From positions 1 to 64,000 of the forward strand of contig NZ_WKKH01000016.1 in the NCBI RefSeq assembly GCF_009674725.1: DNA of 64,000 bases, read 5' to 3'. The translations under genes and the position numbers were made by a program. The stretch is from Pedobacter petrophilus. Lineage in GTDB: Bacteria > Bacteroidota > Bacteroidia > Sphingobacteriales > Sphingobacteriaceae. Below, one piece after another: positions 18,544-27,700 of this stretch; the first letter of the stretch is position 1, and the number at the start of each line of letters is the position of its first letter. The notes beneath the pieces are model-generated. The model searched no databases and was not told the DNA's origin. It saw only the letters and a list, made by a program, of their open reading frames with translations.

Positions 18544-19476
18544 ATGGAAAACGCACAGAAAGGGTTCATCCCGGTTATGCTCACGCCTTTTTTAAGCGAT
18601 GGAACCATTGATTATCCTGGCTTAACGCAACTTACAGAAATTTATCTACAGGCAGGTGCATCTGGATTATTCGCCAATTGCCTTTCGAGTGAAATGTTCG
18701 AATTGAATTCTGAAGAGCGACTTCAGGTCATTAAACATGTGGTTAAGGTTGCAAATGGTGCAGTTCCGGTTGTGGCTACAGGTACCTTCGGTGGTACAAT
18801 CCCACAACAGGCAGATTTCGTGAAAAAGGTGAGCGACACAGGCGTAGAAGCTGTTATCGCAATTACAGGTTTGCTGGCCCGGGAAGGTGATTCTGATGCG
18901 ATTTTCAACGATCGGGTTTTTGATTTACTGAAGCAAACCAATGAGATTCCACTCGGCTTTTATGAATGTCCGGTTCCATACAAAAGGGTTTTAAAACCAC
19001 AGCAACTGGCAGAATTTGTTGCTACAGGAAGGGTGATTTACCATAAAGATACCTCACTGGATTTGCTGCAGATTAAGCAAAAGCTAGCTTTGACTGAGGG
19101 ACATGCCTTTGGTTTGTATGATGCTTATATGGCCCACGCAGTAGAATCCTTAAAGGCCGGGGCTTCCGGTTTATCTTGTATTCAGGGCAATTATTTTCCG
19201 GAATTAATAGTCTGGTTGTGTAATCATTATAGTGATGAGACTTTAGTTGAAGAAGTTGCGATGGTTCAGCAATTTTTAATTGATCATATGGAGGTGATGC
19301 ATACTGTTTATCCTGCAGTATCTAAATATTTCCTGCAAAAAAGAGGTTTAAATATTTCAACTTATACGCGAAGAGCGGTTGGTGCGTTAACTTCAGCAGT
19401 AGTTGGAGATGTGGATAAGCTCTTTGCAGATTATACCGCTTTGCGAAGTGAACTGAATATTGAGGTTAATATTTGA
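18544..19476 (+). CDS. DapA/N-acetylneuraminate lyase family aldolase
   Basis: 310 aa, cytoplasmic. A TIM-barrel class I aldolase or dehydratase: the Schiff-base lysine is K168 in VIYHKDTS and the conserved tyrosine is Y140 in GFYECPVPYK. The usual GTTGE substrate loop is replaced by NCLSSEMFEL, so it is not a standard dihydrodipicolinate synthase. Members split N-acetylneuraminate, 2-keto-3-deoxygluconate, KDO-like and other 2-keto-3-deoxy acids to pyruvate and an aldehyde. Being next to a symporter in a pectin locus suggests such an acid as substrate. This family is prone to mis-annotation and I give no specific substrate. Confidence 0.85.
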   Translation: MENAQKGFIPVMLTPFLSDGTIDYPGLTQLTEIYLQAGASGLFANCLSSEMFELNSEERLQVIKHVVKVANGAVPVVATGTFGGTIPQQADFVKKVSDTGVEAVIAITGLLAREGDSDAIFNDRVFDLLKQTNEIPLGFYECPVPYKRVLKPQQLAEFVATGRVIYHKDTSLDLLQIKQKLALTEGHAFGLYDAYMAHAVESLKAGASGLSCIQGNYFPELIVWLCNHYSDETLVEEVAMVQQFLIDHMEVMHTVYPAVSKYFLQKRGLNISTYTRRAVGALTSAVVGDVDKLFADYTALRSELNIEVNI

Positions 19477-19507
19477 GACTACTTATAGGCTTCCAGGCTT
19501 AACGGTT

Positions 19508-19612
19508 TCGTCAGTGTGGGGTTTCGATTCTTCATCGAAACGAAGCAATTTTTTTCGTTAGGCAGATTGCTTCACACCATCGCTATGGCCTTGTCTTCCG
19601 TTCGCAATGATG
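19508..19612. repeat. Dispersed palindromic repeat (CGTCATTGCG/GAAGCAATCT family), diverged
   Basis: Between the convergent aldolase and AraC genes. It holds TTTCGTCAGTGTGGGG, CGAAACGAAGCAAT, then the inverted AGATTGCTTCACACC and, at the end, GTTCGCAATGATGG. These are diverged arms of the element seen in full at 63321-63406. A short dyad AACCTTGCAGGTT follows at 19631-19643. It may also act as a bidirectional transcription stop, which is inference. Confidence 0.65.
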
Positions 19613-19664
19613 GTTTTTGTAGGCGGTTTTTTAACCTTGCAGGTTCAAAAACATGCGAGTAAAC

Positions 19665-20534
19665 TTAATTTAAATACTTACGTTTATAATCCAACGGCGT
19701 CATTGCGGTCACTTTTTTGAAGTGCCTGTAAAAGTTGGATACATTATTAAATCCACATTCAAAGCAGATAACCTCGGTTGGAAGTTTATTTTCTATCAGG
19801 AATCTACAGGCGTGGCTTACTCTGATTTCGATGAGAAAATCATAAAATGTTTTTTTAGTCATGAGTTTAAAATACCGGCAAAATGAAGTAATGCTCAAAT
19901 TGCTTAAAGAAGCTACTTCCCCGAGGGTAATGTCCTTTTTATAATTGCTCAAAGTATAATTGCAAATCTTATTGATTCTCAGCGTTTCTGCTTCATTGGA
20001 TTGATAAAAAGCGTTTTTGCCGGCTACAATCGTCTGGAATTCATCAGTTTCTGCCAATGTTTTCAATATGGAAAGGAGAATAATAATTCGGTCTAGGTTA
20101 GTGGCGCCGATCGCGGCACGCATGAGCAAAACCAAATGCGCTTTCGCCTTACCATATATAATCATGCCGCCTTTTGCTTTTTCCAATAATTTAGGAAGGA
20201 GATACGCCTCCGGTAAATTCATTAAATGTTTCCCCAGGCAATCAGGAAGAAAATGCATAACCATGGCTTCGGTATGGAGTGCCGGATTATTTTGAAAGTA
20301 TTCATCCTTACAGCGCCAGGTATGGGGTAGGTTTTCGCCCAAGAGCACCATTTCGTCAGGCTCAAAATTATTGATGTTATCACCAATGAAACGGACACCT
20401 TCACCCTTAATCACATAATGCAGCTCCAGTTCGGGATGATAATGCCAGATATTGCCAAAGTCGGGTTTTACATCATGCCTGATGCTAAATGAGTTTTGAA
20501 GGGTTACCGGAACTTTATGAAAATGTGGTTTCAT
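19665..20534 (-). CDS. AraC family transcriptional regulator with cupin sensor
   Basis: 289 aa. The N-terminal ~150 residues form a cupin-type ligand pocket (HYHPELELHYVIKGEGV, EPDEMVLLGENLPHTWR). The C-terminal ~100 residues contain two helix-turn-helix motifs (LGEVASLSNLSITSFCRYFK and ICFECGFNNVSNFYRHFKK), the hallmark of AraC/XylS. It is convergent with the symporter-aldolase pair and divergent from DUF3826 and susCD, so it is the best candidate local regulator for those genes, sensing a sugar or sugar acid. No SusR, hybrid two-component or ECF-sigma/anti-sigma gene is in the window. Confidence 0.92.
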   Translation of the reverse strand: MKPHFHKVPVTLQNSFSIRHDVKPDFGNIWHYHPELELHYVIKGEGVRFIGDNINNFEPDEMVLLGENLPHTWRCKDEYFQNNPALHTEAMVMHFLPDCLGKHLMNLPEAYLLPKLLEKAKGGMIIYGKAKAHLVLLMRAAIGATNLDRIIILLSILKTLAETDEFQTIVAGKNAFYQSNEAETLRINKICNYTLSNYKKDITLGEVASLSNLSITSFCRYFKLMTKKTFYDFLIEIRVSHACRFLIENKLPTEVICFECGFNNVSNFYRHFKKVTAMTPLDYKRKYLN

Positions 20535-20952
20535 ACTTGGTTAAGGAATTTGGTTAGCATCAATATTCTAATCTGTTGTAAAGCAGATTTTAATAGTTGT
20601 TGGTTATTGTTGTTATGATAATATTGTACAATAACTAGATAAAAAGTATCATAAAATAGTATTTTTGATTGTTGAGTTTTGTGTAATGCCCATAGGGATT
20701 AACCAAATATAGAACTTACAAATTATTTTTATATAAATTTTTTGTTCATTAATAAATTATGAGTCCGAATAAAACGTTGAGAATTTCCGGGGTTATCAGT
20801 AAATATTTTAGGGTTTCTATACGGGGTACGCATCAGCAAAAGATTTCCAGATTAAGAATATTTTAACGATTCAATACAAACCCCTTCCATACTAATGCGT
20901 TCGTTGTAAAGGCTCAACAAACCAAATCAGATAAAATTTAACCAAGTCAAAT
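20535..20952. promoter_or_regulatory. Divergent AraC/DUF3826 intergenic region with palindromic operator candidates
   Basis: This 418-bp region holds a perfect 12-bp palindrome TATTGTACAATA at 20622-20633, and an 8-bp inverted repeat GTTATTGT (20603-20610) / ACAATAAC (20628-20635) that shares its right arm with the palindrome. TATTTTTG at 20660-20667 fits the TAnnTTTG -7 consensus in the plus direction, without a clear -33 partner. AACCAAATATAGAAC (20701-20715) and AACCAAAT (near 20929) resemble the leader strings before other units here. The dyads are plausible binding sites for the adjacent AraC protein. Confidence 0.4.
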
Positions 20953-21621
20953 ATGAAATCATCAATCTTCGCATTGTTACTTACCATTTCCAGTATAGCT
21001 ACAGTCTTCGCGCAGCAAATGACCGCCGAAGAAAAATTAAAATATGAAAAGGCAATTACCGAAAGGGCTGACAAAATTGTGGTTGGTTTAGGCATAACAG
21101 ATCAGCATAAATCTGAAAAGGTTAGGAATCTCATAAAAGATCAATACAGCAACCTGAACGATATACATTCGGCGAGAGACTTAAAGGTAAAGCAAATTAA
21201 AGAACTGCAGAAAGATAATAAAGCGGAGCGAGATTCGGCATTGGCAAGGGAAACCCGCAATACGGAAAGTGCTTTAAACATGCTTCACAAAAAATACCTC
21301 AATAAACTTTCGGCGCAATTAACTGCCGCACAAGTAGATTTAGTGAAAAACGGCATGACATATAATGTATTGCCCATTACCTACAAAGCTTATCAGGAAG
21401 AGATTCTAACCCTAACAGATGATCAGAAAAAACAGATTCTGGTGTGGTTAACAGAAGCCAGAGAGCATGCAATGGATGCAGAATCGTCAGATAAAAAACA
21501 TGCCTGGTTCGGGAAGTATAAAGGCAGAATCAACAACTATTTATCTGCTGCCGGTTACGACCTTAAAAAAGAGGGGATAGCATGGGAGCAGCGGCGAAAA
21601 GCAAAAGCACGACAAAATTAG
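20953..21621 (+). CDS. Secreted DUF3826 protein (first of two)
   Basis: 222 aa with a signal peptide ending VFAQQ. The mature part is highly charged and mostly helical: EKYEKAITERADKIV-type segments, a KQIKELQKDNKAERD coiled-coil-like stretch, TYKAYQEEILTLTDDQKKQI and a conserved-looking WLTEAREHAMDAESSDKKH. It matches the DUF3826 family, which I know mainly from Bacteroidota pectin loci; no function is established. A second member at 46246 shares the layout (helical N-half, T-K-Y-Q box, AREQA box) with low identity. Encoded alone between the AraC regulator and susCD, and followed by a strong terminator, so it forms its own unit. Confidence 0.75.
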   Translation: MKSSIFALLLTISSIATVFAQQMTAEEKLKYEKAITERADKIVVGLGITDQHKSEKVRNLIKDQYSNLNDIHSARDLKVKQIKELQKDNKAERDSALARETRNTESALNMLHKKYLNKLSAQLTAAQVDLVKNGMTYNVLPITYKAYQEEILTLTDDQKKQILVWLTEAREHAMDAESSDKKHAWFGKYKGRINNYLSAAGYDLKKEGIAWEQRRKAKARQN

Positions 21622-21631
21622 ATTGGCATCG

Positions 21632-21661
21632 GGAGATATAAAATGATCTCCTGTTTTTTTT
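21632..21661 (+). terminator. Rho-independent terminator after DUF3826
   Basis: Stem GGAGAT (21632-21637) and ATCTCC (21646-21651) with an 8-nt loop, followed by a G and then a run of T from 21653. It lies 10 bp after the DUF3826 stop codon. Confidence 0.75.
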
Positions 21662-21664
21662 TAA

Positions 21665-22058
21665 TTTTTTTATTCAAGAATGTTACATTTATATATGAAT
21701 TTTATTCCTACCTTGGATTTTAGTTTTAGAACAGTATTTTTCTCTGGATAAATGAATTATAAGGTTTGATCAAATTATTGATATCAAATCTAATCAGCCC
21801 CAAAAGAGCTGTTTACTAAAGCTAAAAGATTGAACCCTATTTTCTAACCAAAATAATTGATACCAAACGAAGATGAGCCATTGATCATGTATTATGACCA
21901 GATACGATAGTCTGATTATAACCATCGCCGCTCTTCTAAAAAGAAATTAAACAGCAATCATATTTGTCATTGAAAGTAATGCGCAGCAATCAACTGGTTG
22001 TAAGCGGCTACCATCAGCCAAGCCGACTAAACTGAATAACAACTAACCAAATATAAAA
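21665..22058 (+). promoter_or_regulatory. susC upstream region with a box repeated before the PL1 operon
   Basis: Positions 21673-21700 (starting TTCAAGAATGTTACATTTAT) are identical to 27405-27432 upstream of the PL1 gene; similarity continues through TATTCCTACCTTG versus TATCTCTATCTTG. In both places the box directly follows a terminator, so it probably holds a promoter or regulator site. A related string ACATTTATATTTGAATT occurs at 59194-59210. The remaining ~340 bp to susC form a long leader containing TAACCAAAATAATTG and, just before the start codon, AACCAAATATAAAA. I see no riboswitch or small gene in it. Confidence 0.5.
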
Positions 22059-25000
22059 ATGAACTTAAAATTTTTACGCAAAATTTCTTTGTCCTTTCTG
22101 CTGATGATCGTAGCGAGTACAATTCTGTTTGCTCAGGAAAGAAAAATCACCGGAAAAGTGGTTGATCAGTCTGACGGACAGGGTATACCCGGTGTAAATG
22201 TAAGTATTAAAGGAGTGCCGAGTAACGTAAGTACAAATGCAGATGGCGTTTACACCATTCAGGTAAAAAGTAACACTGATGTTTTGGTGTTTTCCTACAT
22301 CGGTTACGCCAGGCAGCAAATCACAGTGGGTACACAAACATCGCTAAATGTGAAGCTGGTATCGGATAATAAAAATTTAGATGATGTGGTTGTGGTGGGT
22401 TATGGCGTTCAAAAGCGTGCAACCCTCACCGGGTCTGTTGTTGATATTAAGGCTTCAGAAATTGAAGATTTACCGGGAACAAACGTAGCTGCAGCATTAA
22501 GTGGTCGTCTTTTAGGTGTTGGCGTAAGTGGCGGTATTTCCCGTCCCGGGGTGCCAGCGAAGATCACGATCAGAAACCCAAATACCTTATTTTCTAAAGA
22601 TGGCGGTAGTACCGATCCGTTATATGTAATTGATGGAGTAATTCAGATTGATGGTCAGGGTAAACCAGATGCAACAAATTTCGGAAATTTAGATGCTTCT
22701 GAAATCGAAAGCATGTCCTTTTTAAAGGATGCGTCTGCTGCTATTTATGGTACCAGAGGCGGTAACGGGGTGGTGTTGGTGACTACGAAACGTGGCAAAA
22801 CCGGTAAGCCCAGAATTTCTTACAGCGGGTCTTATGCGATTAATGACGAGGCTTATCGCACCAAAATGATGAGTGCTTATGAATTTGGGCAATACATTAA
22901 TATTATGAATGGTCCGAATGGTGGTGCAAAACTTCCTGGCGTGGATAACTTTTTTACGGATGATGAGTTGGAGCATTTCAAAAATGTTGATTATGATCGT
23001 TTAGAATCTGCATGGAAATCAGCTTACGATTTACGCCATACTTTAAGTATCAGCGGTGGGGCAGATCGGGCAACCTATTTCGCTAACGCATCTTACAATA
23101 AACAAACAGGAAACTTAGCTACATTAGATTATAACCGCTGGAATTTCAGAGCCGGAACAGATGTAAACGTAGCTGCAAACTTTAGAGTAGGAATCCAGCT
23201 CTCCGGAAATAACAATGATCTGGTAAAAACTTTTAATAAAGTTTCTGGTGAAGGCGTAGAAGATGATTACAAGAACTTATTATTAGCTCCGCGTTATGTG
23301 CCGGAATATATTGATGGTTTACCCGTGAAATTACCAGGAACCACAAATGACTTGTCGAGATATCACTTTGGTGAAATTAACAGGCTTAATAATTTAGCCA
23401 CCACCAAAAGCAATTTATTTACAGTAAATGCTTATGCAGAATATGAATTACCATATGTTAAAGGTTTAAAAGCAAGATTAGCGTATGCCAGGAACTCTGG
23501 AAACTCTGTAGGTGATCAGGTAGGTACATCTTATACACTGTACGAATTTAAAAGATTAGGTGGAAACCAACACATTTATGAAGGGGCTACCATGTCGAGT
23601 TCATTAAGGGTTTCTAACGGCGACAGACTATACTATGCCAATACTAATCAAAAAAGTGAGCAAACTAATTTTGTTTTAAATTATGCCCGAGATTTTGGTA
23701 AACACTCGGTAAGTGGTTTATTTACAGTAGAAAAATCAGAGTCTGAAAATGCCCAGCAAGTGGTTTTTAAAGCAAATCCCATCGCTGCCACCAATGGACA
23801 GTTTAATTCTGCTACCGGAGCGATTGATGGTTCTACAACAGCTAACGAAGCAGGATCATTATCTTACGTTGGTAGGGCAAATTATGCATATGCCAACAAG
23901 TATCTGGCCGAATTTTTATTCAGAACCGATGCTTCCACCAAATTTGCTCCTGAAAATTACTGGGGTAAATTTTATTCAGGATCAGTGGGGTGGGTAATTT
24001 CAGAAGAAAGTTTTTTCAAAGTCCCGGCGGTAAATTACTTAAAATTAAGGTATGCTTTTGGGGTATTGGGTAACGATCAAACCAAACCCTGGTTATGGCG
24101 TCAGCGCTATACTTTTCAGGATGGTAAAGGTGGCGTATTTGGAGGAAACGGTGCAACAACAGCAGGTTTTAAAATGGAGGCAGCACCAAACAGAGATGCT
24201 ACCTGGAGTACAGAATACAAAAATAACGTGGGGATCGATTCCAAATTCTTAAAAAACCGCTTAAGCGTTAACGTTGAAGGGTATTATAATTTAGCGAGAA
24301 ATATTTTAATTGAGCCAACAGCAAGTTTGCCGGCAACAATCGGAGGAACAGTAGCCTCTGTTAACTTTGGTTCTGCAGATTATTTTGGTTACGAACTGGG
24401 TATTTCATGGGATGATAAAATCGGCTCCGACTTTAACTACGGCGTAAGTGCACGTTTTGGCTGGAGCGATGACCGGGTTAAAATTGGAAACTTTAATGCC
24501 AATGATAATTTAAAACCATGGATTGCAAAACCAGGCGAATCATCTGATAATGGCAAGTGGGGATACGATAACTTAGGTATGTTCAAAGATCAGCAGGAAA
24601 TTGATAACTATGTTCGTGACCATAACATTACCCAGGTATTTAAATTACCGTCAGCGCAATTAAGACCAGGTACGCTTTACTACAGAGATGTTAGGGGGCA
24701 GCTTCAATCTGATGGAACTTTTTCCGGACCAGATGGAATCATAGATGAAAATGATCAGGTTCAACTGGCGAAAAAATCAGCTAATCATTATGGTTTTGGT
24801 ATTACCCTGAAGGCAGGATACAAAGGCTTTAGTTTTGATGCCGTAATCGCCGGTTCATTTGGTGGCTGGGCAGAAATTGACGAGCGAAAAGCGTTAAATG
24901 TTTCCATCGCCAGAAACTTTACCAGTTTGCCAAATATCTGGGGAAATATTTATGACCCGGTTCTTAATCCTTCCGGAACAATGCCGAATCCTAATTTTGC

Positions 25001-25256
25001 CGATATAAACTTAACACCAACTTCTAACTTCTACAGGGTAAGTGCTTTCAGAATTCGTATTCCAAGTTTTAATTTGAATTATACGTTACCAAAATCGATC
25101 GTTGAAAAATTAAAAATTAATAACGCAAGGGTTTTTGCTTCTGCTTTAAATCCGGTAAACCTTTATAATCCATATACATACAAGGGCCCGGATGGCGCAT
25201 GGGATGCCTATCCAAATTTGAGAACCATTTCTTTTGGCCTTAATTTAACCTTGTAG
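22059..25256 (+). CDS. susC: SusC/RagA-type TonB-dependent outer-membrane transporter
   Basis: 1065 aa with a signal peptide ending ILFAQE. Residues ~28-105 are a carboxypeptidase-D-like regulatory domain (ITGKVVDQSDGQGIPGVNV). The linker DDVVVVGYGVQKRATLTGS precedes the plug, which has PLYVIDGVIQ and the SusC signature FLKDASAAIYGTRGGNGVV. A long 22-strand-type barrel follows and ends in ISFGLNLTL, a typical outer-membrane C-terminal motif. It imports oligosaccharides with its SusD partner 39 bp downstream. It lacks an N-terminal STN extension, so it is not the anti-sigma-signalling type. The only susCD pair in the window, so it likely serves all the flanking enzymes. Confidence 0.97.
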   Translation: MNLKFLRKISLSFLLMIVASTILFAQERKITGKVVDQSDGQGIPGVNVSIKGVPSNVSTNADGVYTIQVKSNTDVLVFSYIGYARQQITVGTQTSLNVKLVSDNKNLDDVVVVGYGVQKRATLTGSVVDIKASEIEDLPGTNVAAALSGRLLGVGVSGGISRPGVPAKITIRNPNTLFSKDGGSTDPLYVIDGVIQIDGQGKPDATNFGNLDASEIESMSFLKDASAAIYGTRGGNGVVLVTTKRGKTGKPRISYSGSYAINDEAYRTKMMSAYEFGQYINIMNGPNGGAKLPGVDNFFTDDELEHFKNVDYDRLESAWKSAYDLRHTLSISGGADRATYFANASYNKQTGNLATLDYNRWNFRAGTDVNVAANFRVGIQLSGNNNDLVKTFNKVSGEGVEDDYKNLLLAPRYVPEYIDGLPVKLPGTTNDLSRYHFGEINRLNNLATTKSNLFTVNAYAEYELPYVKGLKARLAYARNSGNSVGDQVGTSYTLYEFKRLGGNQHIYEGATMSSSLRVSNGDRLYYANTNQKSEQTNFVLNYARDFGKHSVSGLFTVEKSESENAQQVVFKANPIAATNGQFNSATGAIDGSTTANEAGSLSYVGRANYAYANKYLAEFLFRTDASTKFAPENYWGKFYSGSVGWVISEESFFKVPAVNYLKLRYAFGVLGNDQTKPWLWRQRYTFQDGKGGVFGGNGATTAGFKMEAAPNRDATWSTEYKNNVGIDSKFLKNRLSVNVEGYYNLARNILIEPTASLPATIGGTVASVNFGSADYFGYELGISWDDKIGSDFNYGVSARFGWSDDRVKIGNFNANDNLKPWIAKPGESSDNGKWGYDNLGMFKDQQEIDNYVRDHNITQVFKLPSAQLRPGTLYYRDVRGQLQSDGTFSGPDGIIDENDQVQLAKKSANHYGFGITLKAGYKGFSFDAVIAGSFGGWAEIDERKALNVSIARNFTSLPNIWGNIYDPVLNPSGTMPNPNFADINLTPTSNFYRVSAFRIRIPSFNLNYTLPKSIVEKLKINNARVFASALNPVNLYNPYTYKGPDGAWDAYPNLRTISFGLNLTL

Positions 25257-25295
25257 TTTATATCAAAAATTGAAATTCAATAATCTGTTATAGAG

Positions 25296-27311
25296 ATGAA
25301 AAGAAATAAAATATTATGTTTAATAGCAGCGGTAACAATGGTTGTTGCCGGCTGTAAAGATTCTTTTTTAGAAGAAAAGCGTGACCTGGCGGGATATAAT
25401 GAGGAAGTTTTTAAAGATCCTGCACTTGCTCAGGGTTATGTAGATTATGTATACGGTTTGTTTTTACCGGCAAACAATGCACAAACGTTATCATGGAATA
25501 TAGGAACAAGTAGTGATGTTTTTGCAAGAACTACGGATGAATTTGCAGGCGAAACTGACTTTAATAAACTATGGGCAACTATTAGTTATACCAACAGTCA
25601 TGCTTTACCTTATTTCGGCGCCAGATTAACAACCAGTGTGGTAAATAATCCATATACCCGTTTAAAACAAATCAACATCTTCCTGGCCGAAGTAGATAAA
25701 TATGGTTTGCCGGAAGACTTAAGAAATAAGCTTAAAGGGCAAATGTACTTTTGGAGAGCATGGCAGTATTTTGATTTGGTAAGATTATATGGGGGAGTTC
25801 CGCTTGCATTAGTGCCTCAGGATCCCATTTCAGAAGATGGTGTTTCATTGCAGATTCCAAGAAGTTCAACTTCAGCGTGTATCAAACAGATCATTGCAGA
25901 TTTTGATATGGCGCAGTCTTTATTGCCTGGCAAATGGAGCAGTAACGATTGGGGCCGCATTACCAGTGGTGCGTGTGCAGCAATGAAAGGTAAAGTATTG
26001 TTAACCTGGGCGAGTCCGCTATTTAACCGTACTGATGATGTGACCAGATGGGAAGAAGCTTACAAGGCTAATTTAGCAGCCAAAACTTTACTGGAAGCTA
26101 ACGGGAGCGGGTTATTTAAAACCGGTGGCACGGCAAATGGAACAGCCTGGGGAAACATGTGGTTTACAGAGGTAAATAATCCGGAAGCAGTTATTGTATA
26201 TGGCTTTAACAATTTAGCGATCGGTGGAAATACGACGAAAAATAATGGATGGGAGCAGGCAGCCAGATCCAAAGAGATAAACGGAGGTGGCTCTCTTTCT
26301 CCAACCAAGCAAATGGTAGATGCTTTTCCAATGAAAGATGGTAAAATGCCAGGTTCATCAAGCTATGCTTACGATGCTAAAAAATTCTATAAAAACAGAG
26401 ATCCACGTTTCTACAAAACTTTTGTTTATAACGGTGCAATATGGCCTTATAACAGCAATACTGGCTCAAACTATAAACAATGGACTTACAAATGGTATAA
26501 AACTGCGGCAGAAACGATACCGAGTTTATCAACAGAAACAAAAGGTGCAAACGCAAGTGGTATCTATTTATGTAAAGCCACAGATCCGGCTGCTTCTAAT
26601 GCAAATGGCAATTTCCAACAAAACGGTATGGATTTTATGGAAATGCGTTTTGCAGAAGTTATTCTAAATCTTGCTGAATCTGCGATAGGATCAAATAGAT
26701 TAGGAGAAGGTTTAGAAGGCATCAAATCGATAAGAGAACGTGCCGGTGTAGAAAATTTAGATGGTGCTTACGGTTTAGCTACTGCAACCAGCAGAGATCA
26801 GCTATTCTCGGCTGTTCTGAAAGAACGAAACGTTGAATTTGCATATGAAGGGAAAAAGTTTTTTGATTTAAGACGCTGGATGTTATTTGAAGAAAACTCT
26901 CCTACTGCAGCACGTTTAGGGATCAAACCTTTAAACGGCACCAGAAGAACCGGGTATTTTATTACGGTTAAAACACTTGCTGGTGCTAAATATGTAGGTA
27001 CTGCCGATCCGCTAATTAAACCGGCAACCGGAAATGCACCCGTTATTGATCGCGATCCGGCAACCTATCCAACACCGAACGGCAGTGCGAACTATGCAGC
27101 CTATTTAGATTATTTATACGATAATTATTTTGTAATCACTGAAAAGGATGATTTGGATCCAACAAATCCTGCCAGCTGGAAATTTACCTGGTATCCGCAA
27201 TATTATTTCTTCGGACTGAACGAAAATATTTTAAGTGCTTCTCCTTACCTTGATCAAACAGTAGGATGGAATAGTTTAAAAGGTGCAGGCACATTCGACC
27301 CGCTAAAATAA
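25296..27311 (+). CDS. susD: SusD/RagB-type glycan-binding lipoprotein
   Basis: 671 aa. Lipobox VVAGC with C20 gives a surface lipoprotein. The SusD fold is shown by EVFKDPALAQGYVDYVY near the start, the TPR-like segment GQMYFWRAWQYFDLVRLYGG, and the C-terminal EMRFAEVILNLAESA...IRERAGV...LKERNVEFAYEGKKFFDLRRW motifs. It captures the glycan above the SusC barrel. It is longer than many SusD proteins (about 500-600 aa), mainly in the C-terminal part after residue ~540. A terminator follows, making susCD a two-gene unit. Confidence 0.96.
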   Translation: MKRNKILCLIAAVTMVVAGCKDSFLEEKRDLAGYNEEVFKDPALAQGYVDYVYGLFLPANNAQTLSWNIGTSSDVFARTTDEFAGETDFNKLWATISYTNSHALPYFGARLTTSVVNNPYTRLKQINIFLAEVDKYGLPEDLRNKLKGQMYFWRAWQYFDLVRLYGGVPLALVPQDPISEDGVSLQIPRSSTSACIKQIIADFDMAQSLLPGKWSSNDWGRITSGACAAMKGKVLLTWASPLFNRTDDVTRWEEAYKANLAAKTLLEANGSGLFKTGGTANGTAWGNMWFTEVNNPEAVIVYGFNNLAIGGNTTKNNGWEQAARSKEINGGGSLSPTKQMVDAFPMKDGKMPGSSSYAYDAKKFYKNRDPRFYKTFVYNGAIWPYNSNTGSNYKQWTYKWYKTAAETIPSLSTETKGANASGIYLCKATDPAASNANGNFQQNGMDFMEMRFAEVILNLAESAIGSNRLGEGLEGIKSIRERAGVENLDGAYGLATATSRDQLFSAVLKERNVEFAYEGKKFFDLRRWMLFEENSPTAARLGIKPLNGTRRTGYFITVKTLAGAKYVGTADPLIKPATGNAPVIDRDPATYPTPNGSANYAAYLDYLYDNYFVITEKDDLDPTNPASWKFTWYPQYYFFGLNENILSASPYLDQTVGWNSLKGAGTFDPLK

Positions 27312-27370
27312 AGTTGATTTAAAGCATTGAGATAAGTTAGCGCAATCTCGATTTATATATTTGGTTTGGA

Positions 27371-27403
27371 AGAGGGGGGCAGCGAGTGCGCTCCTCTTTT
27401 TTT
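27371..27403 (+). terminator. Rho-independent terminator after susD
   Basis: Hairpin with outer stem AGAGG (27371-27375) / CCTCT (27393-27397) and inner stem AGCG / CGCT around an AGTG loop (27381-27392), followed by a T run to 27403. It lies about 60 bp after the susD stop. Confidence 0.75.
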
Positions 27404-27700
27404 ATTCAAGAATGTTACATTTATATATGAATATTATCTCTATCTTGTAACTCAGCTACGAAGGTGATATTTACGTATTATGAGTGTTAAAAAATGAGAC
27501 TAATACTCATTTAGCATTGAAAAAATGTAGTTGAAAAACTTTAGATTAAATGTTAATTTAAAGCATAATGTATTTCTAACCAAAAACTTATAACCAGGAT
27601 TGATCAAAGAAGTGAGCCGAAAAATAAATATAAATTGCTGAGCGATTTCAGAGAAGCATTTATCGACTTACCTTTTGTTCTTCCAACGAGCAAAACACAA
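27404..27700 (+). promoter_or_regulatory. PL1 operon leader carrying the box shared with susC
   Basis: Positions 27405-27432 repeat 21673-21700 exactly and the likeness continues to about 27450. Further on, ATGAGT (27480-27485) and ACTCAT (27505-27510) form a dyad. AACCAAAAACTTATAACC at 27578-27595 resembles other leaders. The ~250-bp leader after the box holds no gene that I can support; an in-frame TTG at 27635 would extend the PL1 protein without a proper signal peptide and is rejected. Confidence 0.5.

Noticed and set aside
18544..19476. Dihydrodipicolinate synthase (lysine biosynthesis)
   Set aside because: The GTTGE-type loop is missing and the gene sits with a symporter in a catabolic locus; only the superfamily is supported.
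27635..27700. TTG start extending the first PL1 protein by 22 residues
   Set aside because: The extension would bury the signal peptide; the ATG at 27701 gives a normal one.
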